Source of the DNA: Kordiimonas sp.
GTDB taxonomy: Bacteria > Pseudomonadota > Alphaproteobacteria > Sphingomonadales > Emcibacteraceae
Direction of reading: 5' to 3'
Assembly (NCBI GenBank): GCA_002700365.1
Contig: PADB01000011.1
Coordinates: 156,029-220,028, forward strand
DNA length: 64,000 nucleotides
Shown here: piece by piece, positions 49,229 through 59,035 of the stretch
Numbering within the stretch: position 1 is the stretch's first letter
How the letters are laid out: each line of letters starts with the position of its first letter
The notes under the pieces: model-generated
Database searches by the model: none
Seen by the model: only the letters and a program-made list of their open reading frames with translations
What the model was told of the DNA's origin: nothing
Program-made: the position numbers and the translations under genes

Positions 49229-50212
49229 ATGGGACTTCTACAAGACGGAAAATGGGTTGACCAGTGGTATGATACCAAGGAAACCAAAGGACGATTTGTC
49301 CGCAAAGAATCAGCGTTCCGGAATTGGGTAACGGCCGATGGCCAGCCAGGGCCGACCGGACAAGGCGGGTTCAAAGCAGAGGCCGGGCGTTATCACCTAT
49401 ATGTCTCCTACGCCTGCCCATGGGCGCATCGCACGCTGATTTTCCGCAAACTAAAAGGTCTGGAAAATCTGATTTCTTTATCTGCAGTCCACTGGCTGAT
49501 GCAGGAAAATGGCTGGACCTTTGACTCAGCAGAAGGCGTTATTGCTGATGACATCAATAATGCCCAATATATGCACCAGGTTTATACCGCGGCGGACCCC
49601 CGTTACAGTGGCCGTGTTACGGTACCAGTGTTATGGGACAAACAGCAAAAAACCATCGTCTCTAACGAATCTGCCGACATCATTCGTATGTTTAATACCG
49701 CCTTTGACGGGGTAGGGGCAGCCGAAGGTGATTACTATCCGCAAGCATTACAAACAGACATTGATGCGCTGAATGACCTTATTTATGACACTGTAAATAA
49801 TGGTGTCTATAAATCCGGCTTTGCAACCACGCAAGATGCCTATGAGGAAGCCGTACAACCACTATTTACCATACTGGACATGCTCAATGAGCGCCTGTCC
49901 ACCCAACGCTATCTGTTTGGCGCAACCCTGACCGAAGCGGACTGGCGACTTTTTACAACACTTGTGCGTTTTGATCCCGTCTATGTCGGCCACTTCAAAT
50001 GCAACCTGAAACGCATTGTCGACTATCCGCATTTATGGGATTATGTCCGCGACTTATACCAACATCCCGGTGTGGCCGAGACAGTAAATATGCACCATAT
50101 CAAAGCACATTATTACGCCAGCCATACCATGATCAATCCCACTGGCGTGATCCCCATGGGCCCTGATATAGACTTCCTTGCTGCCCATCAACGGCACAAC
50201 TTATCTTCCTAA
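49229..50212 (+). CDS. Glutathionyl-hydroquinone reductase (omega-type GST)
   Basis: 327 residues, YqjG/ECM4 group. The catalytic Cys is in SYACPWAHRTLIF near residue 60; NESADIIRMFNTAF and a C-terminal helical domain (TEADWRLFTTLVRFDPVYVGHFKCN) fit. Reduces glutathionyl-hydroquinones. 37 bases after the pirin gene, so likely the same unit. Confidence 0.93.
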   Translation: MGLLQDGKWVDQWYDTKETKGRFVRKESAFRNWVTADGQPGPTGQGGFKAEAGRYHLYVSYACPWAHRTLIFRKLKGLENLISLSAVHWLMQENGWTFDSAEGVIADDINNAQYMHQVYTAADPRYSGRVTVPVLWDKQQKTIVSNESADIIRMFNTAFDGVGAAEGDYYPQALQTDIDALNDLIYDTVNNGVYKSGFATTQDAYEEAVQPLFTILDMLNERLSTQRYLFGATLTEADWRLFTTLVRFDPVYVGHFKCNLKRIVDYPHLWDYVRDLYQHPGVAETVNMHHIKAHYYASHTMINPTGVIPMGPDIDFLAAHQRHNLSS

Positions 50213-50227
50213 CTGTAAAGGTCCATT

Positions 50228-50485
50228 ATGATGCAAAAATTGTGGCATATCCTTTGTTTTCGCATCATGGTCGCCCCCTACCTGCTGCAACTTCTTTTCT
50301 GGGCTGGCGTTGGCGGTTGCCTTTATGGAGGATATGTCTTGTGGTCATTAGATCAGCCCAGCTGGCCACTCCCGCTGATTTTCGGTCCCCTGCTGCTAAG
50401 GGTGCTTTTTGAACGTGCCCTTATCGCTTTTAAAACCTATGACCGCCAAGGTGAAATCATCACGTTATTGCAACACAAGAAATAA
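50228..50485 (+). CDS. Small membrane protein, DUF4282-like
   Basis: 85 residues with two transmembrane helices (VAPYLLQLLFWAGVGGCLYG and WPLPLIFGPLLLRVLFERAL). The second helix carrying RVLFERALI is the DUF4282 pattern. Function unknown. In the middle of the stress-gene run, 15 bases from each neighbour, so co-transcribed. Confidence 0.72.
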   Translation: MMQKLWHILCFRIMVAPYLLQLLFWAGVGGCLYGGYVLWSLDQPSWPLPLIFGPLLLRVLFERALIAFKTYDRQGEIITLLQHKK

Positions 50486-50499
50486 ATGGAAATAATGCT

Positions 50500-50982
50500 A
50501 TGTTCAAAAAAGTGACCGCTATCATCTTGGCCACCGTTATAACAACAACCCTTTTCCCCCAGACCGATGCCGCCCGCGCAGATACAGGAACACCAGCAGC
50601 CCCACTGTCCTTGACCGTTATTGTTTCCGGGGCTGATGCCAACAAAGGTCAGGTGATGGCACGTTTATTTTCCTCTGCCGAGTCCTACACCAAAGAGGCT
50701 TATGCAACACAAACCGCCGCTGTGGATAGCGATGGTAAGGCCACGCTGGTCTTTGAAGGCCTCCCCGCAGGTGATTATGCCTTTAGTGCCTTTTATGACC
50801 GTGATAGCGATGGTAAAATGAAAAAGAATTTTTTAGGCATCCCACGCGAAAAATTTGGCTTTTCCAACAATGCTGCCCCCAGCATGGGGCCTCCATCTTA
50901 TGAAAAAGCCCGATTTACCCTCGGCCCAAATAACACACATCAATCCATCACCGTTTATGCCTTGGGCGATCACAAAAAATAA
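50500..50982 (+). CDS. Exported DUF2141 protein
   Basis: 160 residues with a signal peptide (AIILATVITTTLFPQTDAARA). The mature domain ends FYDRDSDGKMKKNFLGIPREKFG, parallel to FYAIALYHDKNANKKLDKN in the protein at 25312-25905, so the two are paralogues of the same domain. The acidic DRDSDGKM loop resembles a metal-binding site. Role unknown. Confidence 0.83.
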   Translation: MFKKVTAIILATVITTTLFPQTDAARADTGTPAAPLSLTVIVSGADANKGQVMARLFSSAESYTKEAYATQTAAVDSDGKATLVFEGLPAGDYAFSAFYDRDSDGKMKKNFLGIPREKFGFSNNAAPSMGPPSYEKARFTLGPNNTHQSITVYALGDHKK

Positions 50983-50990
50983 GATAGCGC

Positions 50991-51638
50991 ATGACCGGTA
51001 AAAATATACGTATTGATATTGTCTCTGATGTGGTCTGCCCCTGGTGCATAATCGGGTATAAACAATTAGAAGCCGCCCTGAACAATACACGCACCGCGGG
51101 CGACATCCATTGGCATCCTTTTCAGCTCGCCCCGGACATGCCCGCTGAAGGTCGTAACCTTCTGGAGCATTTAGCCAAAAAATATAACCGCAGCCACGAA
51201 GAAGGGCGGCAAAACCGCCAGCGTATTACGGACACAGGAGCGGCTCTCGGTTTTCAATTTAATTACCGTGATGACATGCGCGTCTATAACACCTTCCGGG
51301 CGCATCAGCTATTGCATTGGGCTGCCCTGTCCGGTCATCAACATGACCTGAAGCTCGCCCTGATCACCGCCTTTTTCGGGCAACGCCAAAACATTGACGA
51401 CCCGGACATCTTGGCCGCCGTGGCACAATCTGTGGGTCTTGATGCGAAGGAGGCCCTCGCAGTACTGGATGACGAACGTTATGCCACTAACGTGCAGGAA
51501 GAAGAACGGCATTGGCGTGAACAGGGTATTCAGGGCGTCCCCGCTATGATTTTTCAGCAACGTTACCTTGTGAGCGGCGCACAAGGCATCGATAATTACG
51601 TTTCTATTCTCCAGCAGATCAAAGAACAGCCGCTCTGA
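50991..51638 (+). CDS. DsbA family oxidoreductase, FrnE-like
   Basis: 215 residues, thioredoxin-like fold with a CPWC pair (IDIVSDVVCPWCIIGYKQLE) and the cis-Pro loop QGVPAMIFQQRYLVSGAQ. The DUF1470/2-hydroxychromene-isomerase-like helical insert fits FrnE, a cytosolic disulfide isomerase. No signal peptide. Nine bases after the DUF2141 gene. Confidence 0.88.
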   Translation: MTGKNIRIDIVSDVVCPWCIIGYKQLEAALNNTRTAGDIHWHPFQLAPDMPAEGRNLLEHLAKKYNRSHEEGRQNRQRITDTGAALGFQFNYRDDMRVYNTFRAHQLLHWAALSGHQHDLKLALITAFFGQRQNIDDPDILAAVAQSVGLDAKEALAVLDDERYATNVQEEERHWREQGIQGVPAMIFQQRYLVSGAQGIDNYVSILQQIKEQPL

Positions 51639-51757
51639 AAAGGGGGGACTTGTATACAATCCCTGATAATAAAACAGAGCATTGCCAAAGGCGGCAATAC
51701 CCTGTCTTTATATCATCTCTGCCCCAGGTTTATCGTACCTGGGACATACATAAATCT

Positions 51758-53014
51758 TTATTCTGCCGTTGGTGCAGAAGCAGCGGCAGCGGATATTTTA
51801 CGGGGGGCCGTTTCTTTAAGGAAAAGAGAAACCAATGCCCCCAAAGTCACGCCGATAAGTGCAAAATACAATACACTTTCGATCCCGTACTTTTCTGCTA
51901 TTGCACCGCTGATAACAGGCGCAATCCCACCGCCAAAAATCTCACCTGCGCCGACAACGAGGCCGATCGACGTCGCCACAAGGCCAGGTGGGGCGGCTTC
52001 TGTCGCCACTGGCCCACTTAATAGTGCAATATTGCCAAAGCTGAAGAAAGACAGAATGAATAGAGTGGTAAACAACATCACCATATCCACGCCTGTCTGG
52101 GCAAAGAACCAGACAAAGATTGCCGCAAAAACAAAACTGACAATAGACACGATCTTACGGCCCAACCAGTCAGACGCTGCGGGCACACCAAATTGTCCGG
52201 CAAAGCCACCAAAACCAATTGCTGACATGATAAAACCCATATCTTGCGGGCTCAGTTTCAAATAGTTCTCAAGATAAAGGGGGACCATGGCACTGAGTAC
52301 AAAAACACATGACATCACACAGAACAGCCCCAACATACATAAGATCACATTACGTTCCCGGATCACATCAGCCCAGCGGGCTTCTTCTCCCTTTGTCGCG
52401 GCCAGATTTTCCATCCCCTGCGTATGTTCAGGATCGCGCAGTACAAAATACATGGCCAGCCCGATCACAAAGCCCGGCAGCGCCACAACCCAGAAAACTT
52501 CTCGCCAGGACGGCACCACCAATAACAACTGCGTGGCAATAATCGGCCCCAATGCCAACCCAAACAGGGCAAAGCCGCTTTGCTGTAAGCCTTGTAAGAT
52601 ACCACGGCGTGACGGTTTAGCCGCAGCAGCGGTTGCAGCAAAACTGGTCGGACAAAAGGCCCCTTCTGATATTCCCATCAGTGATCGCACCAATATCAGC
52701 CCCACCAATCCATGCACCATGCCGGACACACCCGACATCAGGGAAAAGAACACGATCGCCGGAATCAAAACTTTACGATGTCCAATACGGTCAGATAATC
52801 GCCCGCTGAGAATAGCAAAGATCCCCCATGCCATCCCTAAGGCACCAAAGACTAACCCCACATCCTGGTAATTTAAATTCAGGTCCGCCATCATTGATGG
52901 CAATAATGGCGCAATAATCCACCGATCCAGCCCCACAAGTCCAAAACCTAGAGAAAGCAGCATCACTGCTTTCCATTCATAGGCATGGTCCCATTTAACG
53001 TTTGTATCAGACAT
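51758..53014 (-). CDS. MFS transporter
   Basis: 418 residues from ATG 53014 (GGGAGGGGAG upstream) with twelve helices. MFS motif A is in FAILSGRLSDRIGHRKVL; RSLMGISEGAFCPTSFA fits the N-terminal half of anion:cation symporter-like carriers. Substrate unknown. On the opposite strand to the stress-gene run, with a gap of about 150 bases from selO. Confidence 0.86.
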   Translation of the reverse strand: MSDTNVKWDHAYEWKAVMLLSLGFGLVGLDRWIIAPLLPSMMADLNLNYQDVGLVFGALGMAWGIFAILSGRLSDRIGHRKVLIPAIVFFSLMSGVSGMVHGLVGLILVRSLMGISEGAFCPTSFAATAAAAKPSRRGILQGLQQSGFALFGLALGPIIATQLLLVVPSWREVFWVVALPGFVIGLAMYFVLRDPEHTQGMENLAATKGEEARWADVIRERNVILCMLGLFCVMSCVFVLSAMVPLYLENYLKLSPQDMGFIMSAIGFGGFAGQFGVPAASDWLGRKIVSIVSFVFAAIFVWFFAQTGVDMVMLFTTLFILSFFSFGNIALLSGPVATEAAPPGLVATSIGLVVGAGEIFGGGIAPVISGAIAEKYGIESVLYFALIGVTLGALVSLFLKETAPRKISAAAASAPTAE

Positions 53015-53166
53015 TATAGAACTCCCCTCCCTGTGCCTTAGGTGATATCCAGCATCAGTTATCTTTTTCATTTCTGTGCACTATTGTTATCCAACAGTCA
53101 TGAAAAAATCCAGAAAGTTCTTAAAAAGGAATAATGTCCGTATATTGTACCGCCACGAATGTGGTG

Positions 53167-54702
53167 CTATGTGCCGCAGAACGTCTGATAGTATGGATCT
53201 TCAACTTCAGGCGGCACTGCATAATCTTCCGCGCCTTGTTGCGCCTCATAGGGCTGCGATAAAACAGTCATAAGACGTTCCATCTTACCATAATCACGAC
53301 GCTCTACCCCGGCTGCGATGGCCTCTTCAACAAGGTGATTGCGGGGGATATAAAGCGGGTTGACCGCATGAAGACGCTCTTTCAGGGCGACAATATCCGC
53401 TTTTTCATGCTGCAGACGGGATCGCCAGGCCTCTCTCCAGTTCACGGCCTGTGCAGATTGCCCTATCTGGCCATATAGCTCAGCCACGTCTCCCCCCACC
53501 GCGGCCTCGAGAGACCGGAATGTTTGGGTAAAATCAGCCTTTGTCGCATACATAAGGGCCAGCAAGTCGCTAATTAACGTCTTGTCGTCCGGCTCTATTT
53601 CCTGGAAACCAAGTTTTGCGGTCATTGCGGACTGCCAGTCCCGGTCAAAAAGCGCCGCAAAGTCTGTCACCATCTCTTCCGCCAAAGCAACGGCCCTGTT
53701 ACTTTCCGGATCAAATAAAGGCAGTAAAGATTCCGCAAGCCGTGCCATATTCCACTGTGCAATCTTCCCCTGATTGCCATACGCATAACGCCCGCCTTTA
53801 TCAATAGAACTAAAGACTGTTGACGGGTCGTAACGGTCCATAAAGGCACAGGGCCCATAGTCAATCGTCTCTCCGCTGATCGTCATGTTATCTGTATTCA
53901 TCACGCCATGAATAAAGCCTAACGACATCCATTGCGCCACCAGCGCCGATTGCCGTGCCATCACCGCTAAAAACAGCTCGATATACGGATTTTTTGCCGC
54001 GGCAGCCTCGGGATAATGACGGTCAATCATATAATCCGCCAATTTACGTACACTGACATGGTCGCCCCGCGACGCAAAAAATTGGAATGTGCCCACCCGT
54101 ACATGACTGGCCGCAACACGGGTCAGAATACCCCCGGGCAATGGTCCCTGACGATAAACAGCCTCGCCAGTGCTCACCGCCGCCAAACTGCGTGTTGTCG
54201 GCACACCCAGTCTCGCCATTGCTTCACTGACAATATATTCACGTATAACCGGACCCAGAGCGGACCGGCCGTCACCACCTCGCGAAAACGGCGTGGGGCC
54301 AGACCCTTTTAATTGTATGTCCCATAAGGTGCCTTCTGTATCTCGCAGTTCCCCCAATAACACCGCCCGGCCATCACCTAGCTGTGGTGAAAAATGCCCG
54401 AATTGGTGCCCTGAATAGGCCTGCGCAAGTGGTGCTGCCCCTGCGGGGATGATGTTCCCGGCAAAAACGCCCGCCAACAGGTTCTGACCCGCCGATGTCT
54501 GCAATATATCCTTAAACTCTATGCCGAACCTATGCGCCAATGCTTCATTAAAATGTATAAGAGCCGGCCTCTCCACAGGCAGCGGATTTTGTCGGACATA
54601 AAAATTTTCGGGAAGACGACTATAGCTATTATCGAATAGCACACGGGCAAACATGGATTGTACATGTTTATTCTGCGGTTCTTCCCCGGTTGATAACGAC
54701 AT
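53167..54702 (-). CDS. selO: Protein adenylyltransferase SelO
   Basis: Pseudokinase-fold enzyme that transfers AMP from ATP to proteins. 511 residues from ATG 54702 with CGGAG eight bases upstream (the frame opens at 54822). Conserved features: LGDGRAVLLGE, KGSGPTPFSRGGDGR and FIHGVMNTDNMTISGETID, which carry the inverted ATP pocket and metal-binding Asp/Asn. The usual selenocysteine/cysteine is near the C-terminus (YYQTFCGT). Role in oxidative stress is known for the family. Confidence 0.93.
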   Translation of the reverse strand: MSLSTGEEPQNKHVQSMFARVLFDNSYSRLPENFYVRQNPLPVERPALIHFNEALAHRFGIEFKDILQTSAGQNLLAGVFAGNIIPAGAAPLAQAYSGHQFGHFSPQLGDGRAVLLGELRDTEGTLWDIQLKGSGPTPFSRGGDGRSALGPVIREYIVSEAMARLGVPTTRSLAAVSTGEAVYRQGPLPGGILTRVAASHVRVGTFQFFASRGDHVSVRKLADYMIDRHYPEAAAAKNPYIELFLAVMARQSALVAQWMSLGFIHGVMNTDNMTISGETIDYGPCAFMDRYDPSTVFSSIDKGGRYAYGNQGKIAQWNMARLAESLLPLFDPESNRAVALAEEMVTDFAALFDRDWQSAMTAKLGFQEIEPDDKTLISDLLALMYATKADFTQTFRSLEAAVGGDVAELYGQIGQSAQAVNWREAWRSRLQHEKADIVALKERLHAVNPLYIPRNHLVEEAIAAGVERRDYGKMERLMTVLSQPYEAQQGAEDYAVPPEVEDPYYQTFCGT

Positions 54703-54908
54703 TAATAAGCTCCGTAAAGTTGAGAATAGGCAACCTATACCGCATAGATTATACAGCTCCCTTTTCTCATTAGATTGGGCCTCAGCGGGACTGATACAAG
54801 ACTCTGATACAAGAGAAAGCAAGTAATAATAATTCGCAACAGCACCTCTTCAAAGGGGCCAGCCCCAAAGGCCAGCCCCCCGTTCGAAGCTCAAAAAAGT
54901 CGTTTTGC

Positions 54909-55484
54909 TTAATTATTTTTTCCGCCGATATGACGCGGCAATACCGCCGCCACGGTCATCAGCACAACCGCAATAATAATTGCTGTCACCGGGCCGGGCA
55001 GCACGTCAATCAATGCCACATATTTTTCATGGCTGGTCGCAGCGATTGTGGCCTTACCACCAAAAATCTCATTCAACCATCCTAAGTCTTTGACGGTTTC
55101 ATAGGACAACATATAGACAAAAGCCCCTAAAAGACCCCCGATGACAAAAACACCTGCATCAAGACGGCCTGTCGCCGCGGCACTAATGCCTGTGCCGGGG
55201 CAATATCCTGCAATCGCAAAACCGACCCCCATAATCGCCCCGCCGATCATCACCCCTGCATAGCTTGTTTTGACGGACAGATTGCCAACATCGACCCAAC
55301 CCAGGGCCAGCGCCACAAAGAGCATTGCCGAAGACAAGCCCACGGCAAAAACGATAACTTTCATCAAATGGAGGTCCTTTAGGCGGACCATGTTGATGAT
55401 ATATTCAGGATTTGTGGCCCCAACACGGTTTAAAGCAAAACCAAACGCACCGCCTAGCAAAATAGCCCATACAACTTCAGACAT
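54909..55484 (-). CDS. YeeE/YedE family transporter, half-size subunit 2
   Basis: 191 residues with five to six helices. The conserved Cys motif GYCPGTGISAAATGR near residue 95 is a hallmark of the YeeE/YedE family, which transports thiosulfate or other sulfur species. Starts directly after the stop of the partner half (bases 55484/55485) and so is translationally coupled. Confidence 0.86.
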   Translation of the reverse strand: MSEVVWAILLGGAFGFALNRVGATNPEYIINMVRLKDLHLMKVIVFAVGLSSAMLFVALALGWVDVGNLSVKTSYAGVMIGGAIMGVGFAIAGYCPGTGISAAATGRLDAGVFVIGGLLGAFVYMLSYETVKDLGWLNEIFGGKATIAATSHEKYVALIDVLPGPVTAIIIAVVLMTVAAVLPRHIGGKNN

Positions 55485-56087
55485 CTAAACCTCCGTCTTT
55501 CTATACAGAACCCAGGCCGTCAACACTGCCGTTGCAAACAAAGCCGCAGTAAACAGATAACCCGATACCGCCGTTTGCATCATACCACTCATCATATGAC
55601 CGCTTGTACACCCCCCGGCCAATCGCGCGCCGAATAAAACGATAAATCCACCCATAAATGCGGCCCATAGGCGCCGTGTTGATGATGGCCCCATTGTTGA
55701 CCGCCAAACATCTGGCATATAACGAGTTTCAGCATTTGGCCGGTCTCCGCCCAAACGTGAAGACACAAAAGCCCCCGCTGCCATCGCCAAAACAAAAATA
55801 AAGCTATAATTTACTGGATGCGCCGCATTCTTTGCATATTTACCACCGCTTTTATCCAGATACGCATTCGTTGATGCGTAACCGCTTTTTGCTGTTGGCT
55901 CTTCTGTAATCACAGTCGGGTCAACAACGTCCCATATCATGGCGTCGAAAATAACAAATTGTGTCGATACACCGATGGGCTTTACGAAGGCAACAGCCAG
56001 AAAAAACACCGCGCCCAACAGCAAAGCACCCTGAAACCAGGGCAATAATCGTGACGTATTATCCTTTTGCATCATAAAGTCCCTCAA
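55485..56087 (-). CDS. YeeE/YedE family transporter, half-size subunit 1
   Basis: 200 residues with about five helices. The conserved motif ARLAGGCTSGHMMSGMMQ near residue 155 carries the Cys used for sulfur species. Starts near MMQKDN (56087-56072). Such half-size pairs (PmpAB-like) normally occur with an ArsR-type regulator of the BigR/SqrR group; the intergenic region upstream may hold a decayed one. Confidence 0.86.
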   Translation of the reverse strand: MRDFMMQKDNTSRLLPWFQGALLLGAVFFLAVAFVKPIGVSTQFVIFDAMIWDVVDPTVITEEPTAKSGYASTNAYLDKSGGKYAKNAAHPVNYSFIFVLAMAAGAFVSSRLGGDRPNAETRYMPDVWRSTMGPSSTRRLWAAFMGGFIVLFGARLAGGCTSGHMMSGMMQTAVSGYLFTAALFATAVLTAWVLYRKTEV

Positions 56088-56167
56088 CTTTAACTCACAT
56101 TTAATATCATCTTAAAGAGCGGCAATCGCGCCCGATCTATAGTCACATTATACCACGGAGCTATGAC

Positions 56168-56181
56168 ATAATATATATTAT
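56168..56181. promoter_or_regulatory. AT palindrome, candidate ArsR-type operator
   Basis: ATAATATATATTAT, perfect 14 bases, 81 bases upstream of the YeeE start. ArsR-family sulfur regulators bind AT-rich dyads of this kind. Confidence 0.4.
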
Positions 56182-56260
56182 ACTTTCATAATATAATAAA
56201 TATATAAATTAGTGAAATTGAATATAATTGTCGCTCCGCAGATAGCTTGGTGACAGAACA

Positions 56261-56383
56261 ATGAGAGACGTTGATATAACAGCTTTGGCGCAGGCAACAG
56301 AAGCACTGAAGTTCCTGCCCACCCGAAACGACTTCGGATTTTATAGCGATGTCGGCATCAGGAACTCTCCTCTGGAAAATTAA
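56261..56383 (+). pseudogene. Possible remnant of an ArsR-family regulator
   Basis: Forty codons from ATG, beginning MRDVDITALAQATEALKFL then PTRNDFGF. The first part weakly resembles the N-terminus of ArsR-family sulfur sensors, and its place between a YeeE pair and arsC is where such a gene is usual. The frame then degenerates. Could equally be chance; I give it low weight. Confidence 0.25.
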
Positions 56384-56606
56384 TTTCCGTCTTCGGGTAA
56401 TCTATTGCCCTCATAACAGGTTAACGGCAGAATAAGACTGCCTACCCACAGGCCTTCATATATCTGTAAGAATCGGGCCTTAATAATGACAATGGCGTCC
56501 CCAAAGATCTGTAATATCGCCACGGAACAAAATTATCGTTTTATGTAAAGCGACCAAAACGCATAATACACTTCCATTCATTGCCACTATAAAACGTCAG
56601 GTCACG

Positions 56607-57017
56607 ATGAAAAATATTCTTGTCCTCTGCACCGGGAATTCCTGCCGTTCCATATTGGCCGAAGCCTTAATTAACGATCTCGGGGCCGGGCAGTATAAAG
56701 CGGTCAGTGCCGGCAGCCAGCCTACGGGTGAGGTCCACCCCAAATCAATCGAGACATTAATCCGTCATGGCATTGATCCCGGTACGCCACGTAACAAATC
56801 ATGGGATGAATTTGCCGGTCAGTCTTTTGATTATGTCATTACAGTTTGTGACGCGGCGGCGTCTGTGCCATGCCCGGTCTTTCATGGCCCGCATCAGAAA
56901 TTACATTGGAGCACGCCTGCCCCCGCCGCAACAACAGGAAGCGAAGAAGACATCAACGCTGCCTTTGACAACGCCTTTCACATGCTGAAATCCAGGATTG
57001 AGGAACACTTGTTATGA
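56607..57017 (+). CDS. arsC: Arsenate reductase, low-molecular-weight phosphatase type
   Basis: 136 residues with the phosphatase P-loop CTGNSCRS at 9-16 ([18 protein letters not shown]). Reduces arsenate to arsenite through a thioredoxin or glutaredoxin cycle. Overlaps acr3 by four bases (ATGA), so the two are translationally coupled. Confidence 0.9.
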   Translation: MKNILVLCTGNSCRSILAEALINDLGAGQYKAVSAGSQPTGEVHPKSIETLIRHGIDPGTPRNKSWDEFAGQSFDYVITVCDAAASVPCPVFHGPHQKLHWSTPAPAATTGSEEDINAAFDNAFHMLKSRIEEHLL

Positions 57018-58093
57018 ATACAACACCCTCGTCACCACCATCGTCTTCTCCCTCACCCATAGGCATTTTCGAACGTTATCTTTCGGTATGGATAGGATTG
57101 GCGATCGCGGCCGGTGTGGGCGGTGGGCTTCTGGTCCCTGAACTGTTCCGCGCTATCGCTACCCTTGAATATGCCAATGTTAACTTCATCGTCGCCGTAC
57201 TGATCTGGGTTATGATCTATCCGATGATGGTCAATGTGGACCTCTCCACCGTCAAAGACGTCGGCAAAAAACCCAAGGGATTATGTATTACACTTGTTGT
57301 CAATTGGCTCATCAAACCGTTTACGATGGCGGCCTTGGGCATACTCTTCTTTGAATTTCTATATGTGGGACTGGTCAGCCCGCAAGAGGGCAAAGAATAC
57401 ATCGCAGGCATGATTCTGTTGGGCATTGCCCCCTGCACCGCCATGGTTTTCGTCTGGAGCCAGCTTGTCAATGGTGACGCCAATTACACACTCGTTCAGG
57501 TGTCCGTAAACGACATTATTATGATTTTTGCCTTTGCCCCGATCGCGGCTGTTTTGTTGGGGGTCACAAACATTTTCGTGCCATGGGAAACGCTCTTGTT
57601 ATCTGTCGTACTGTATGTGCTGATTCCACTGATCGCCGGTTACATCACCCGCAGACAACTGGACGGATCCGATAACGCAGAACGCATCACGCGGTTTACA
57701 GCCCGCTGCAAACCGTTTTCCATTATCGGGCTGCTGGCCACCGTCATCCTCCTGTTTGGCTTTCAGGCCGAAACCATTATTGCGAAACCACTGGTCATCG
57801 CCCTCATCACCCTCCCTCTGCTGATACAAAGCTATGGTATCTTTGCGCTCGCTTATGGCTGGGCTTACCTCTGGCGTCTCCCGTTTCGCACCGCAGCCCC
57901 CGCGGCCCTGATCGGCACCTCAAACTTTTTTGAACTGGCGGTGGCCGTGGCCATCAGTCTATTCGGCCTGCATTCCGGGGCCGCCCTGGCCACTGTTGTT
58001 GGTGTCCTTGTCGAGGTACCCGTGATGTTATCTTTGGTCGCCTTTGCCAACCGAACAAAAAACCATTTTCACATGCGCCAAAGCCATACTTAA
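57014..58093 (+). CDS. acr3: Arsenite efflux transporter, ACR3 type
   Basis: 359 residues, ten helices. The essential Cys is in [19 protein letters not shown] near residue 140, followed by [34 protein letters not shown] near the N-terminus is also typical of ACR3 (bile-acid:sodium symporter fold). Exports arsenite made by ArsC. Last gene before the accessory island. Confidence 0.93.
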   Translation: MNTTPSSPPSSSPSPIGIFERYLSVWIGLAIAAGVGGGLLVPELFRAIATLEYANVNFIVAVLIWVMIYPMMVNVDLSTVKDVGKKPKGLCITLVVNWLIKPFTMAALGILFFEFLYVGLVSPQEGKEYIAGMILLGIAPCTAMVFVWSQLVNGDANYTLVQVSVNDIIMIFAFAPIAAVLLGVTNIFVPWETLLLSVVLYVLIPLIAGYITRRQLDGSDNAERITRFTARCKPFSIIGLLATVILLFGFQAETIIAKPLVIALITLPLLIQSYGIFALAYGWAYLWRLPFRTAAPAALIGTSNFFELAVAVAISLFGLHSGAALATVVGVLVEVPVMLSLVAFANRTKNHFHMRQSHT

Positions 58094-58214
58094 CAGGTCT
58101 ATGCGCAAAGCACGGGCCTTTTAGAAATAGAATTTTCCATCTCTCTTAACCTCTAGGTCGCCCTCATCATATTACATGACAGTATACCTCTGGATAAACC
58201 CGCATAAGCAATCA

Positions 58215-58231
58215 CGAACCACGCCGACAAC
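58215..58231 (+). repeat. Left flanking direct repeat of the accessory island
   Basis: CGAACCACGCCGACAAC; the same 17 bases occur at 62783-62799 with one change (C to T), in the same orientation, just outside the outermost transposase-end repeats. Confidence 0.7.
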
Positions 58232-58265
58232 CGGTATTCCGCGGTATTCCGGGGACAGTATATAT
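58232..58265 (+). repeat. Left transposase-end sequence
   Basis: GGTATTCCGGGGACAGTATATAT (bases 58243-58265) is preceded by a tandem 10-base copy of its start (GGTATTCCGC). It is an imperfect inverted repeat of the right end at 58959-58979 (19 of 21 bases over the matched part). Confidence 0.7.
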
Positions 58266-58275
58266 TTTTTTATGC

Positions 58276-58938
58276 TCATACGGTCTGCCTTGGTCTACCA
58301 GGTGGTTGAGGCGTCAATTGACGGCCCGTGTCCTGTTCCAGTTGCGCAATCCAGCCGTCTGCACCCAACGGGCGACCCGTTTGGCTATGCTGGTGAAAAC
58401 GCTTAAGCATGGCATCATCAACACCCCCCTGCAAAAAAGAAAACCAGTCTCCAATACGCTGCAACAAAGGTTTTACAGTTACCAAGTCATCATCCTTTCC
58501 CGCTAAGTGCGCCCGCGCACTGGACCAGAGCCAGTCTTCCGGCCGCGCAACCAGCCCGGCCCGAACAGGATTTAATTCAACATAACGCGCACACGCCATC
58601 AAATATCCCTCATCCATCACAAAAGAGTGAACCCGCTCCTGCCATAAATGGCCCCGGCAACCCTCCCGGAAATTAATCATCCGCGTGTAACGTCGATGCG
58701 CTTCCCCAAGCGCAGCCCGCAAACCATCCGGGGAGGAAGGCACCATAATCAAATGAACATGGTTCGGCATCAGGCAATAGGCCCAGACCGCCGTACCTGC
58801 CTGCATGCAAAATTCAGACACATATGTCTTGTAAGCTGCATAATCACCGTCCTCCATAAAGATCTTCATCCGACGCACCCCTCGTTGGGTAACGTGGTGA
58901 CCATATCCCGGGATAACCAAACGCGCCATGCGGGCCAT
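58276..58938 (-). CDS. REP-associated tyrosine transposase (RAYT)
   Basis: 220 residues of the Y1/IS200-like group. HUH motif MPNHVHLI near residue 58, catalytic Tyr region in CARYVELNPVRAGLV near 118, and the N-terminal VTQRGVRR. RAYTs mobilise or maintain REP palindromes in their host genome. Short end repeats with GGGGACAGTATA lie directly outside both ends of the gene, and more copies lie in the adjoining 4 kb. The gene is intact by length. Confidence 0.88.
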   Translation of the reverse strand: MARMARLVIPGYGHHVTQRGVRRMKIFMEDGDYAAYKTYVSEFCMQAGTAVWAYCLMPNHVHLIMVPSSPDGLRAALGEAHRRYTRMINFREGCRGHLWQERVHSFVMDEGYLMACARYVELNPVRAGLVARPEDWLWSSARAHLAGKDDDLVTVKPLLQRIGDWFSFLQGGVDDAMLKRFHQHSQTGRPLGADGWIAQLEQDTGRQLTPQPPGRPRQTV

Positions 58939-58947
58939 AAATTAAAC

Positions 58948-58979
58948 CCCCCTTAATTATATACTGTCCCCGGATTTCC
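58948..58979 (-). repeat. Right transposase-end sequence
   Basis: Contains ATATACTGTCCCCGGATTTC after a run CCCCCTTAATT. It matches the sequence at 60266-60297 base for base over 32 bases and the left end inversely. Confidence 0.75.
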
Positions 58980-59035
58980 GAACTTCAGAAGAAAAAGATG
59001 ACATAATGAATTCCCCCAAGAAATCACTCTAAAGA

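Larger units (their letters stand above)
56088..56606. other. AT-rich intergenic region before arsC
   Basis: 519 bases with a divergent promoter layout (YeeE minus, arsC plus). A 14-base perfect AT palindrome is at 56168-56181 and a 40-residue short frame at 56261-56383; both are listed separately. Nothing else recognised. Confidence 0.6.

Noticed and set aside
52287..52871. 194-codon frame opposite the MFS gene
   Set aside because: Pro/Lys/Ser-rich shadow of the transporter's codons.
56261..56383. Intact small gene rather than a regulator remnant
   Set aside because: No clear ribosome site and no family; kept only as a low-confidence remnant.
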